Assembly: GCA_008477525.1 (NCBI GenBank)
Contig: SPDT01000008.1
Location: 1,240,001-1,304,000, forward strand
Length of the DNA: 64,000 bases
Reading direction: 5' to 3'
Source: Hypomyces perniciosus
Taxonomy: Eukaryota > Ascomycota > Sordariomycetes > Hypocreales > Hypocreaceae
Part shown: positions 12,132-23,971 of the stretch, one piece after another
How positions within the stretch are numbered: position 1 is the stretch's first letter
Layout: every line of letters begins with the position of its first letter
The notes under the pieces: model-generated
The model's input: only the letters and a program-made list of their open reading frames with translations
Databases searched by the model: none
Told to the model about the DNA's origin: nothing
Position numbers and translations under genes: made by a program

Positions 12132-13775
12132 GATTTATCGTCACAGGCTGGGAGTAAATGGAGGTATCGTCGGAGCTCGTTATGGAAGAGGCTGCGGAAG
12201 AGATTCGGGAAGATAACACGTCACTGGCTAAATCACCTTTCGAACATGCTGGTACAATAAGGATCGTAGACGGTATGGGGAATATCAATTCGATGGTAGG
12301 CTGGATTGGTTCTATGCGGTCGTGCAAGCGATAGGACAGCAGCGTCGTCTTTCGTCAAAGGCCCTGCGCGCGAGTATAAAGGAGCGGGAACAAGTGGGAT
12401 CAAAAGGGAGGGAGTGAAGCGTGGCTGCTCGCAACGGCGCGAATTTTTCGTTGAGTAGGCAGACTTTCTAGAAGCATATGATGGATCTCGAAGTATGCAG
12501 AATCGGACCACGCAAAGCAGCAATCAGTTCACGTGAGGAGGTGAGGCTGCATTCGAGAAGCTTGCAGCCAAGTTCGCTTTCCAACAAAGGGTACGGAGTA
12601 ATAGTGATGATGACCAAATTGGTCACCCATTGCTGAAGCTAGCGAATGGAAACAGGGGGTGAAACTGTAGCGCGTGCGAAACCCGCTTATACATGCTCAT
12701 ACATACGTAGGTACCTAGTAGCAGTACTGATTCGTACAAAATACATACTACGTACATATCTGCTCTGTACGATTCTAAACAGTCTCAGCAATAAATAGAT
12801 AATATTTGCCTCCCTATGATGGACATCTTCCACAGATGCACTATTGGCAATTCACCCATGTCCCTCCATTCACGGGTAGTAATAGTATGGATTTTTATAC
12901 ATCGAGACCGATGACAAGGGCCGCTGCAGCATGCGACATCCGGCATCCTACTCCGTATTCCGAGCGGAAGCCAATGGAAAGACTCTCATTAACGACCTCC
13001 AAATAACTACACCATTTGTACTCCGTACGCACGGGATTCATACCACTAGCAGACTAAGATCACGAATGCTTCTCCGCAGTACTCCGTGATCTCGAGGCTT
13101 CAACGACGTCAGTATCCGCTTTCATGCAGTAGCATGTCCCTTGATGTAGGTAGTAATCATAGATACATACTGAACAGATGCATTCGAGAAATCCGATGAA
13201 GAGTACGAAGTAATACGAATACGCAGCTGCCGCACAGAAACGCTACGAGTACGGAGTACTGCGCCTTACTTCGTACTCCTTGTCCTTTTGTTCAACTCAA
13301 ACACACAAATCTCGAGCTAAATACGAATACTACTACTACCTAGGTAGTATAAAAATGGAGATGTATTTAATTTCCTCCCGACCTTATACGCGTATTTCAT
13401 CACAAAATGTATCTCTGCCCAATCTTTGGCGGGGAAGATACATGTCCAGAGTGCCCCCCAAAGCCCTGAACCCGCCTGATGTCAACAGTCCAATAGCGTA
13501 ACACCACGGAGGCCAAAAAAAGTCCCATCACCTATCTCCTGAACCGCGGCGCGACTCGCGGCTCAGCCCTGCTTCCTCGCATTCTCCCACCGCTTCGTCG
13601 GGTCTTGTCCTCGCTTCGCCTCGATTAATAATTGGGGTTTGCAGCATAACGCATAACGGCTGTTTGACACGGACCGAATACGATTCCTCTTTTTCCCTGT
13701 TACCTCGACGCAGCATCTTGGACATCTTCAGGTATAAACAGAGGGCGCCCCGCCAACGGGAAATCCATTCTCACA
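12132..13775. promoter_or_regulatory. Divergent intergenic region of pld1 and erg4
   Basis: This 1.64-kb spacer separates two divergent genes. It carries four exact TACGGAGTA/TACTCCGTA words (12592, 12949, 13019, 13250) and near variants such as TACGAAGTA (13204 region). A TATAAA string at about 13733-13739 lies some 40 bp before the ERG4 start and could be a core promoter element. No coding region is convincing. Confidence 0.5.
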
Positions 13776-15822
13776 ATGTCGTCGAGATATTCGCTACGAC
13801 AAACCCCCAAGTAAGTGCCAGCCCTTCAAGGCGTACAGGTGGATTCTCCTTGTGATCAAGCAGCCTTGGGAGCTATAAAATGAGCACTTGGCCCGTGTTC
13901 AAACCCCCAATCGCTCTTCAACTCTCCCTTGCGAAGTTGGGCTAATATTGTCGTCCAGGAAGAAGGAACTCTTTGACGGCATGATCGAAACACCATCCCA
14001 GAGGCGGTCCTCGCGCCGTCGTCAATCCTCTCACCAGTCGTCTTTGGCCCCCGAGGCCTCAGACGTAGAGAATGAATCCAGTGCCGCTGAGACTGCTGCA
14101 CCTCGCGGCAGGCCACCTCGTCACCGTACCGCCAAGTTCACCGAGAATCTGGACGACGAAGACGAGGTTAAGCCCACCGCAAATAGCAGCAGCGACATTC
14201 ATAAGACTGCAAATGGCTCGTCAGAGGCTGCACCATCTACAAATGCGGGTGTCCACCCAGAATGCAAACCAACAAAAGCGCCTGTGATCGACGGGTGGGT
14301 GCCCGGCCAGGATCCCAAAATTGACTACTCCAGCGAGTTCGAGTTCGGTGGCTCGATAGGCACGTTCGTCATGATGACCTTCTTCCCTATCCTTATGTGG
14401 TATATGTGGGTTGGTGCAACATACTACGATGGCAAGTTCCCCTCTCGGGCTGCCGGCCAGAGTTGGTCAGAGTTCGCGTCCGAGCTCGTTAATCTTGTCT
14501 ACACCGGCGCATTCCCTCACGCGAAGGCATGGGCTTGGTATTGGTCCTATCTCATCTTTGAGGGCGCATGCTACTGTCTCCTCCCTGGCGTCTGGGGTAA
14601 GGGTAAGCCTCTGCCGCACGAGGGTGGCAAGCAGCTGCCCTACTTCTGCAACGCCTATGTCAGCCTTTACACCACCCTCGCTGTCCTTGCTGGCTTGCAC
14701 TTCTCTGGCGTCTGGCCCATCTACAATGCCATTGACGAGTTTGGTCCTCTGCTGTCCGTCGCCATCATCAGTGGCTTCCTCGTCAGCATTGTTGCTTACT
14801 TCTCTGCCATCTGGCGAGGAAAGCAGCATCGCATGACAGGCTACTTCATCTACGACTTCTTCATGGGCGCTGAACTCAACCCTCGTATGTTCGGCATCCT
14901 TGACTTCAAGATGTTCTTCGAGGTTCGCATGCCCTGGTACATCCTGTTGATTCTGAGCTTGGGCGCTGCTGCGCGTCAGTACGAGCGATATGGCTACGTC
15001 TCTGGCGAGGTCATGTTTCTCGTCATGGCTCACTACCTCTATGCCAATGCCTGCGCCAAGGGCGAAGAGCTCATCATCACTACCTGGTAAGAAGCCATCC
15101 ATCATCAACTACTGTGACCCCAGACTAATGTGGGCCAGGGACATGTACTATGAGAAATGGGGCTTCATGCTCATCTTCTGGAACCTTGCTGGCGTTCCCC
15201 TTTCCTACTGCCACTGCACCATCTACCTGGCCAACCATGACCCTGCCACGTACCGCTGGAACCGATGGGCTCTGGCCGCCATGTTCATTTGCTACCTCTT
15301 TTGGTACTGGGTCTGGGACAGCTGCAACAGTCAGAAGAACCGCTTCCGTGTCATGGAGAAGGGCGACATCATCTGGCGCAATACTTTCCCTCAGGTGCCT
15401 TGGCAGACCGTCAAGAACCCCAAAGTCATCAAGTCCCCTGCGGGCACTATCCTTGTTGATGGTTGGTACGGTCTTGCGCGGAAGATTCACTATTCCGCTG
15501 ATGTCTGGTTCTCCATCTCATGGGCCCTGATCACCGGTTTTGAGTAAGTAGTAGCAGGAAATTTGCCTACACCCGAGGCCACGTTTTGCTGATATCTTTG
15601 CCCCATTTAGGAGTCCCTTCCCTTGGTTCTACCCTGTCTTCTTCGTGTGCATGATTTCTCACCGCGCTGCACGAGATATTCACCGATGCCGCGCCAAGTA
15701 TGGTGACGCCTGGCTCGAGTATGAGCGACGCGTCCCTTATCTCTTCATTCCCGTACGTCTCTTTCGCCCCTTCCTTCCCTCTCTAAGTGTCCTTCTAACA
15801 TCATCCATAGTACATCTTCTAA
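13776..15822 (+). CDS. erg4: Delta(24(24(1)))-sterol reductase (C-24(28) sterol reductase) ERG4
   Basis: Exons are 13776-13810, 13959-15086, 15139-15543, 15611-15752 and a 12-nt last exon 15811-15822, giving 573 residues. The start [11 protein letters not shown] joins in phase to KKKELFDGM, a typical N terminus for fungal Erg4. Both sterol reductase family signatures are present: the [16 protein letters not shown] region and the [16 protein letters not shown] region, along with several hydrophobic membrane segments. The enzyme performs the last step of ergosterol synthesis, reducing the C24(28) double bond in the endoplasmic reticulum. The N-terminal ~140 residues are a Ser-, Glu- and Arg-rich linker before the first membrane segment. 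The gene converges with the V-ATPase c subunit gene. Confidence 0.95.
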
Positions 15823-16523
15823 GACGTTGAACCAACCCTCTGATTCCATTTCTCCCGTAAATATTAGGGGCTGTATAGGTTCGGGAGATGCTTAACTGGA
15901 GAATGGTCAAAATTCATGGAGGTACGATTGGGATGAAGGGGAAGGGTTTGGAATGAGGAGCGGAATCTAGGAACTATTAATGTCTGTATGTGTAGGACTA
16001 GGACGAAGTATTAATGGAGATGAGGAATTGCTACTGTCAAATACTGCGAATCAGTAGTTGAAGTTGGTGGAAAGGTTATGAAGAAAATAAAATGAAGACA
16101 AGTAAGTTGTTGGCCTGACTCCGATAACCATAGTAAGCCATCAACGGCGTCACGATTCCAAGTCCAAGATCAAGTAGCAAAGAAGCAGCAAAGACAATGA
16201 CAGATAAAATTGAGCATCCGCCTACACTAGATTCTTCACCCGTTCACCGTCTATGATGAGAAATCCCCGCAAGGCTACACACGCATCTTGACACTAGTGT
16301 ACATATAACAGCCTCCCTCCAAGTAATTACCAGGCCCGCGTCGTGGATGAAATCATGATTCGCCAGTCCCAACACAAGCTCCATCCAGCACTTATTGTAT
16401 GAAATCTTGAGCTCTTAGACTACTGTATGTCTCAGAGGCTGATGTATGCAAGGGACGACGACCCTTGTGTGAGAAGGTACAATTTTGTCAAGTCGTTTCC
16501 CAAGCACCCGAATCACCTCCAAC
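15823..16523. other. Convergent 3' spacer
   Basis: This 700-bp region between two converging genes presumably contains both 3' UTRs. No gene or repeat is recognised. Confidence 0.5.
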
Positions 16524-17380
16524 TTATGCGCAGACGGCGTCCTGGCTGGCCTTGGAGTTCATGAGCAGGGCAACGATAAGACCATAGAGACCTAGATAGC
16601 ATGTCAGTGTTGACGTTCCCAATAACGCGCTGCTGTTAAAAACATACCCAAGACTTCAGCGAAAATGAGAATCAGAATCATTCCAACGAAGAGACGGGGC
16701 TGTTGGGCTGTTCCTCGGACACCGGCGTCACCAACAATACCAATGGCAAAGCCAGCAGCAAGACCGGCCAGACCGACAGAGAGACCAGCGCCGAACTGAA
16801 TGAAGCCAGTGTAGAGAGGAAGCTCCTGCTTCAGACCATCGGAGATGAGTACAGAGACGACTAGACCGTAGATACCAATGATACCAGCCATAATGACGGG
16901 GACAATGTCTGATGTCGTCAGCGATGAAATCCGAATGGCAGTGATGGAAAAGGTTGGGCTAACTCTTGACGATAAGATCAGGGCGGAGGACACCCATGGC
17001 AGCAATGCCGACACCAGACTTGGCGGTACCGTATGAGGCACCCAGGCAGGTGAAGACAATGGCGCAGGTGCAGCCCATTGCACCGAAGAAGGGCTATACG
17101 AAGGGTTAGTATTGTGCGTCTCGAGGGTCGGTGTTGTTGTTTTGCCGCCAGGGCGGGTATTTCCGGTGACGTCGTTGGGGAGGGCAAACTAACCGCGTAG
17201 ACGGGGCTATATGCACGCTCTTGTCAGCTTCCAGTACTTGAATCGACATGATGACGAGAAGGAGAGACGAAAGAAGGCCGTTGCGATGATGCTGGGAGCT
17301 CAGAACGATGCATCCCGAGCTCCGGGACGACGACGCTAGGGGGCGGCAGACGCGCTGACATACCAAAGTTCGGTGGACAT
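16524..17380 (-). CDS. vma3: V-type proton ATPase 16-kDa proteolipid subunit c
   Basis: Five minus-strand exons (17380-17364, 17206-17194, 17093-16964, 16908-16648, 16591-16524) join in phase to 162 residues, the usual length of this subunit. The assembled start MSTELCPVYA leads into PFFGAMG, and all four hydrophobic helices are present, including [14 protein letters not shown], the Glu-bearing fourth helix ([10 protein letters not shown]) and the end [13 protein letters not shown]. The Glu in the fourth helix is the proton-carrying residue of the Vo ring. Exons 1 and 2 are only 17 and 13 nt, so automatic gene finders may miss them. The product is a membrane rotor subunit that acidifies the vacuole. 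Confidence 0.95.
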
Positions 17381-18998
17381 TGTGGCGGATGTGTGTTATC
17401 GAAACAACGGAAAAGAGTCGTCTAGGCGAAAAGGTATCGAGGATGCTGCTCGTGAGAAGCTCGGGAAGCGGTGGCGCGAAAAAAACACTCGGGTGATGGT
17501 GCGTCGATGTCGGCGATTATGCGTTACGATGAGAGGGAGTTGGAGGTGGTTGAGGTGCTGTTCCCTTGTCGGCGCCTGGTTGGCGCAAGGTTTTGCTACA
17601 CTGTGGCAGGATGTGCCTTACGTAATACGGAAGCGGAGAATCAGCTCTCCCGCCGCGCCCTGCTAAGCCATCCAAGCCAAGCCATCCCTTCAATAGATTG
17701 GTATCTTGAGACAAAGGGATTTGGAACCCAAGTTTATGAAGGGATTAACTCGGCGTACCAATCATAAATTTTCCCTTCTTTAAAACGAAAAGGCACCAGA
17801 TACAGACGGAATGCATCCTGTCAATGCTGCCCATGTGAGTGTAGTTAGTTGTTGGTTGTTCGAAACAACCCGCCGATCCGATCCAACACGTGGGACCCAA
17901 TTCAAAGGGACAAGTTCCCAAATGCGCGAAATTTGGCAAGATTTCGGATTCATGGATTCAACTTCCAGGATCGACATGATCTTTCCTTACCACAACACAA
18001 TTGATGTGGCTCTTGTTCAGATACTACTGTTGCAATCTGCATTCCGTAGTGCAGCATCACATCACTACGCACGCCACGTGTTGAGATCAAGTTGCTAATG
18101 ACAAACACTCAACGCGACTTTATTCATCCATAACCCGCAGCTGGCAATGTAGATCAAAAGTGCGAATAAACTGAGGCAATTTTGTCTATCAATTGGCCCA
18201 TTGTCTCCTCACCCCGGGTGAGAAGAAGAACCCCCAGCATGAGCGCTAAGACGAAAGAAAAGTGGCTTCACGCATGTTTTAGCCTTGCAGCCGTGGATTG
18301 CGTCTTACTGGACGAAGCTCTAACCTGTCACAATGTCACTTGAACGCCTTTATCGAATTCCGTATATTAATTATACAGCCAGCAACCCTATCAATAGTAG
18401 GTAGACCGTCTTCAGCGGCTCTCGTCTCCCGCGGCATCTTTTGGCGATCTCGATGCACGGGAATAGTATTTTGTATCAGTGTTACTCTGGCCAAATGCCA
18501 TGAATCTGCTTGGTGACGTAGTTGCGTGTGAGCTGTCAGCCATCACCATCCGAAGCCTCGTGTGGTTCAGGACTCAATATCAATCAGTCACACTTCAGAC
18601 CGAGATTCTGCTCCCGGTTTTCTCCCGAGAGTAACGCTCGTGTTAAGAGTCATATGATGCCCCCGATTTGCGGTCTGCAACTCTTATCCATGCTCGATAT
18701 GGGTCTGCATACATGCATACTACTACTGCTACTATACGGAGTACTACTACTACATACTCATGTACGAGTATGTCTGTCTGTACATACGCGCTTTGCCTTA
18801 TCAACCGGGGCTCGTGGTTGGTGTGTGACCGTCTCCCCACAGCCAAGCGCGGGGTGAGGGGAAAGCTGGCAAAGCTTCAGCGGGGTCTCAATGCCGGGCC
18901 GCTGAACGCTTCCCCCGTTTCCCCCAAGCCAACCTCTCCTGAGACCTTAAAAGATCAATTCCAGTTCCGTACTCTTTTTTCTTCTCCTCTCTCTCCCC

Positions 18999-19039
<41 letters not shown>

Positions 19040-19217
19040 ATTTTTCCTTGTTTGTGTTTCCAATTCCTCCTGCTCTGTACGAAGTCATCATATCAGCAAT
19101 TCCAAGTACTACTGCAGCTTCAACGCCATCTTCCACTCTCCGTTGCGCCAACCACCAACCGCCAGCCACGAGATACAGCCTCTCATCACCACCAACTCCT
19201 TCGCTTCCACATCAATC
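17381..19217. promoter_or_regulatory. Divergent intergenic region upstream of vma3 and the LAMTOR5-like gene
   Basis: This 1.84-kb spacer separates two divergent genes. It has two CACGTG words (around 17886 and 18075), one TACGGAGTA (18735-18743) inside a TAC-rich stretch, and a long pyrimidine tract ending about 180 bp before the right-hand gene. No coding region is convincing. Confidence 0.5.
19002..19037. repeat. TC dinucleotide microsatellite
   Basis: About 18 uninterrupted TC units lie in a pyrimidine-rich stretch upstream of ATG 19218. Pyrimidine tracts are common near fungal transcription starts; the length makes it a likely polymorphic marker. Confidence 0.9.
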
Positions 19218-19694
19218 ATGGCAAACCTCCCCTCTCAACATCCTACTCTCTCCCTACACCTCACCGACCTCACCCTCACCCCGCTCATCACATCCTCCTC
19301 CTCGCCCACCCACCTCGACTCCCTCACATCCCTCACCTCCAGCGCCATCACCTCGCAAACCACCGCCCAGCGCGCCAACCTCGGCAGGCCCCAGCGCATC
19401 ATGGTCGAGTACCCAGACTCCGGCGCCATCGTCCTCCAATCCTACCTCGATCCTCGCGAATCCGGCGGCGGCTGCGCAGACTCCACCTCCGCCATGGGCA
19501 AAGACGACGGCGAAGCGAGGGCCGATGACGCTGCTCCTGTGCTCGTTGGGCTCGTCGTCGCCGGCTCTTCAGAAGATGCTAGGGAGGCGAGACGTGCCGC
19601 TGCGAGATTAGAGAGAGTAGGCCGGGAATTTCAACGGGAGTGGGCGGCGCAGGGCGTGGAACGAGGTGCGGATGGAGGTGGCTCTCCCGAGTGA
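19218..19694 (+). CDS. Small conserved-looking protein, possible LAMTOR5/Ragulator-type (roadblock fold) subunit
   Basis: A single exon encodes 158 residues from ATG 19218. The N-terminal ~60 residues are rich in Thr, Ser, Leu and Pro. The core contains RIMVEYPDSGAIVLQSYLDP and, after an acidic Gly-rich insert, APVLVGLVVAGSSEDA followed by an Arg/Ala-rich helix. The pattern of a beta strand, a D-x-G turn, a second strand with I-V-L-Q, then another strand reminds me of LAMTOR5 (HBXIP) in the Ragulator/EGO complex that anchors Rag GTPases at the vacuole. That resemblance is by eye only and weak. I am confident of the gene and not of the function. Confidence 0.6.
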   Translation: MANLPSQHPTLSLHLTDLTLTPLITSSSSPTHLDSLTSLTSSAITSQTTAQRANLGRPQRIMVEYPDSGAIVLQSYLDPRESGGGCADSTSAMGKDDGEARADDAAPVLVGLVVAGSSEDAREARRAAARLERVGREFQREWAAQGVERGADGGGSPE

Positions 19695-20133
19695 GATAGG
19701 AAGGGAGAAAGAGGTCTTGGTTTTTTTTTTTTTTTGCAACATGCAGCGTGCATATGACGACAACTCGACGCATGAAACTCGAGGGGGACTACGAAGGACC
19801 ATGTGTGGATGTGGACATACCCACAACATAAATGGCGTCATGGCTGGGGATATCCTCAATATCTCCCCTGATTTCTGAGCATCACAACATGAGGACGATG
19901 GAGTACTTTGTATTACACATTAGCATGGAGTCTACGGGGTATCTTAAGGAGGATGCATTACTGGACAACGGCGTTTGCTCTTCAAAGTTATTTTGTTTCA
20001 ATTTGAATCATCTATTTCGCCCAAAAATAAAGCCCTGAGATCCCATGCTCCAGAGTCCATCGCCCCCACATAAATAATTTCCCATTCTCATTTCAATTTT
20101 TGGTCCTTTTAGAATACTACTACTATCTCGAGA
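19695..20133. other. Convergent 3' spacer
   Basis: This 439-bp gap lies between converging genes. It includes a run of about 15 T near 19720-19735. Nothing else is seen. Confidence 0.5.
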
Positions 20134-22586
20134 TTAGATAATTTGCTGGAAGGCGCGGTTGATAGGCGATCGGACGTTGGGAACATCCTTCCAGAAGTCG
20201 ATGGTGGCGACGGCGCGCTTGGCGATGCCCTCAGGAGTGAACTCGAACTTCTACAGCAATTGTTAGCAAATAAATCACTTACATCCTCAGGAGAAACGGT
20301 GTAAAACTTGCCTTGTAGACATCCTTGTAGGCACCAGAGGCACCGAAGCGGTTGAGACCGAACTGCTCGTGAGTGTATCGCTCCCAGCCCATGGTGCTCA
20401 TGACCTCAACAGACAGGGAGGGGATGCCATCGGGCAGAACAGAGAGTCTGTACTCCTTGGACTGGGTGTCGAAGACCTCAAAGCAAGGCAGGGAGACAAT
20501 TCGGGCCTTGATGCCGTGGTTCTCCTGGAGGTACTTGGCGGCATCAACGCAGATGCCCACCTCAGAACCGGTGGAGACGAGGGTGATCTGGGCGCCCTCA
20601 ACCTCCTTCAGGACGTAGCCACCCTTGCTGGCCTTCTCGATGGTTGAGCCCTCAAGCTGGGGCAGGTTCTGACGAGACAGAGCAATGATGCTGGGGGTGT
20701 GCTTGGAGGTCAAAGCAACGTAGTAGGCACCGCTGGTCTCGTTGCCATCGGCGGGACGCCAGACCATGCAGTTGGGGAGAGCACGGAAGTGAGTCAGGGT
20801 CTCAATAGGCTGGTGAGTAGGACCGTCCTCACCGAGGCCAATGGAGTCGTGGGTGGCAACCCAGATAAGGCGGACCTGGGAGAGAGCGGACAGGCGGACG
20901 GCACCAGCAGCGTACGAGACGAAGTTGAGGAAGGTACCGCTATAAGGCAGAATAGTACCATAGGCGGCCAGACCGTTCATGATGGCACCCATACCGTGCT
21001 CACGGACACCGTAGCGGATGTATCGTCCAGAGTAGTCGCCGAGGCCGGTGGACTTGTCCTGGAAATCGACAGCAGCCTTCCATCGGGTAAGGTTGGAGCC
21101 AGTCAGATCGGCAGAGCCACCGACAAGCTCGGGAAGAACCGACTCGATCTTGGCGAGGACGGTCTCGGACAGCTTTCGGCTGGCAATGGCTGGGTCATTA
21201 GGAGTGTAGACAGGCAGGTTCTTCTCCCAGCCCTCGGGCAGATCACCCGTCTGTCGTCGGAGCAAGTCGGCGTGCTCCTTGGGGTAGCTCTCGGCATACT
21301 TGGCGAGCAGCTTGTTCCACTCCTCCTCAAGAGCAGCACCCTCGGTCGAGTGCTTGCCATAGAGCTCTGAGACAGCCTTGGGGACAACAAAGCTCTCCTC
21401 GGGGTTGAAGCCGAACTTCTGCTTCAGCTGCTTGATGTCATCGGCCTTGAGGGGAGAGCCGTGGACACCGTGGGTGCCCTGCTGGAGAGAGCCGAAGCCA
21501 ATGGTGGTTCGGAGCTTGATGATTGAGGGCTTGTCAGTGACAGCCTGGCAGGCCTTGATGGCGGCCTCCATGGCCTCGAGGTCGTGGTCACCGTTGTCAA
21601 CGGTAACGACGTGCCAGCCGTAGGACTCATATCGCATGGCAACATCCTCGGTGAAGGCAACATTGGTGTCACCATCGATGGAGATGTGGTTGTCGTCCCA
21701 GATGCAGATAAGGTTGCCAAGCTTAAGGTGGCCAGCAAGGGAAGAAGCCTCACTAGAGACACCCTCCATCAAGCATCCATCGCCGAGGAAGCAGTATGTG
21801 TAGTTGTTAACAAGGTCAAAGCCGGGCTTGTTGAAGACAGCGGCAGTGTGGGCCTGGGCAATGGCCAGACCAACGGCATTGCAGATACCCTGGCCGAGGG
21901 GGCCGGTGGTGACCTCAATGCCGGGGGTGTCATGGGCCTCAGGGTGACCAGGGGTTATGCTGTCGACCGTCTGCACGCGAAGGTGTCAGCCAACACGCAA
22001 AATTAGTTATGGAGAGGCTGATTACTTACGCGGAAGGCCTTGATGTCGTCAAGAGACAGGGCAAAGCCGAAGAGGTGGAGGAGGGCATACTGGAGCATGC
22101 AGCCGTGGCCGTTGCTATCGTGGGAATTACGTCAGGCCACCTGCGGTTCGTCCGGAAAAGAAGGTCGCGGGTACTCACGAGAGGACGAATCGGTCACGGT
22201 TCAGCCACTTGGGGTTCTTGGGGTTGAACTTCAGGAACTTGTCCCAGAGAACGTGGGCAATGGGAGCCATGCCCCTGTAGCAAACAGAAGTGGTCAGCTC
22301 AGCGGATTCGGCAACAACATAGTTGTCAGAGCTCGGAGATACTTACATGGGAGCACCAGGGTGTCCCGAGTTGCTCTTGAAGGTCGCATCAACCTGGAAT
22401 CACAATTATCGTTAGATCTCTCTTCATTGCCTCTTCTACTGCCGCCTGTCTGGTCTGTATCCGTTGTCGCCGAAGCTCCCGCAGAGCTTTATCATGATGA
22501 TGGAGGGGCTATGGCGGGGTAAAAAGACGTACCGCGAGCAGGCGGATGGTGTTGATGGCCTGCTGGTCGACCTCAGTGTAGCCCAT
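20134..22586 (-). CDS. tkl1: Transketolase
   Basis: Six minus-strand exons (22586-22533, 22393-22347, 22274-22179, 22114-22030, 21970-20312, 20250-20134) join in phase to 685 residues, the normal transketolase length. Visible landmarks are [38 protein letters not shown], the thiamine-diphosphate motif GDGCLMEG near residue 157 with WDDN about 30 residues later, [17 protein letters not shown] and [13 protein letters not shown]. The last intron begins with GC, not GT (20311-20251, GCAAGT to GTAG). Only this junction gives the conserved end KKFEFTPEG...FWKDVPNVR; reading through gives a stop after about 12 unrelated residues. The enzyme transfers two-carbon units in the non-oxidative pentose phosphate pathway. 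Confidence 0.96.
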
Positions 22587-23971
22587 GATTGCGGATTGTT
22601 CAAACCGGTGCTATGATAGAGGTGGGAAACGCGTAATTACTCCGGAGAGATGGACTGGCGGAATGAGTGGATGGGAGGGAAGAATGAAGAGGTGAAGGGG
22701 TTTATGTTGTTGTCGGCGGGACGGCCTTTCTGTTGAGGGGTTATGTCATATATGGCCTAGGCACCTGGCAACCTGGGCCTGGATATCGAACCACGCCACT
22801 AGCTGGGGCAACCTTCTTCCAATGGATCCATGGATTGGATATTATCAAGTGGGGTTTCTGCTGTTACTATCGAGGGGCTCTCGGGCCTGTACTACTCCGT
22901 AACGCCAACTGCTACAGGACGGATGGATCACGGCAACAAGGATAGAGAGAGAGAGAGAGAGATTTTACATGCGAAGCAAAAAAATTAAAACTGGGTCTTT
23001 TCGGCATCCACTCCTGGCACTCGAGAGAGACGATCATCTCGAGCCCGTCCAGTAGGCATCTTGGGGACATATCCTGCGGAGTGAAGCAGAGTGGCAGTAT
23101 TGCAGTCGATTGACGCAATGGGCTCCGGAAGACTCCATCCCTAGCGGATCCGCTACGACAACACAAGTCTCGGCAACTGGGCTAGCAGTCGAGCAGTTTG
23201 CAGAGGGTTCAGGGCATCCTGGGATGGGAGACTCCGCCGCGATCCAGCCAGTGACGTAGTCAAGTGGTTTTCTTCCTAATACATATCCAAGCACTTACAG
23301 AATAGGATCGAGGTGCAGAGATCTGCTTTGCATATTGCTCTTCGGATACGGAGTACATAGTAAATACTACGACCATGGAAGATGGCTGCGACCTTTATTC
23401 ATCATTATCAATATTGGACTGATTCATGGACTGATCACATAATAAGTAGTCAGCGGCTCAGAATGTCGACCAGAGGGTGGGATAAATTGCCACAATAGGC
23501 AGTGTTTCGTTCCCCGGGTCGGACCCTAGTTGGCCAATCAAGATGCCAAACATGAACAACGTTTTGCACCCATCTCCGAAGTGCAGAGCGTGTTCGGAGA
23601 CTGGCGGGTGGGACAATTCCGCGGATCATCGTGACTATGGTGGCATACGGAGAGAGATATTCCAGAAAATGCAGATCAGGTCCTGTGGGTCTTTCAAAAC
23701 ATCGAGACATCAGGCATCATCACTTTAATGCATGTGAAAGGGTTCCTCAATGCGGCCTATGACGTAGTAAACTTCAGATCTCAAGCGCAAAGCATGTACT
23801 TCGTACTTCTGCACACATTGTGCCTAACATGCAGCATTTTTGCCCGCTATGAGTAAACCGTTGGCGCTTTTTTCTCCACAACACACACACGACTTCAGTA
23901 GAGCAAAAACATCAACCAAACCTCACTTGACTCCATAGAGAACAACAACATCGCCCAAATAATTCCCACAA
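22587..23971. promoter_or_regulatory. Divergent intergenic region of transketolase and the BMT6-like gene
   Basis: This 1.39-kb spacer contains a GA microsatellite (22944-22962), one TACTCCGTA (22893-22901), one TACGGAGTA (23347-23355) and an A/C-rich tract just before ATG 23972 that looks like a fungal 5' UTR. No gene is convincing. Confidence 0.5.
22944..22962. repeat. GA dinucleotide microsatellite
   Basis: About nine GA units in the promoter-side spacer of transketolase. Confidence 0.8.

Noticed and set aside
14467..15108. 213-residue open frame antisense to ERG4
   Set aside because: It mirrors highly biased codons of the real gene on the other strand, has no motif, and ERG4 is certain here.
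18239..18343. Short 35-codon open frame starting ATG 18239
   Set aside because: Too short, no conserved features, in a long spacer.
20699..21370. 223-residue open frame antisense to transketolase
   Set aside because: Shadow of strong codon bias in transketolase; no independent features.
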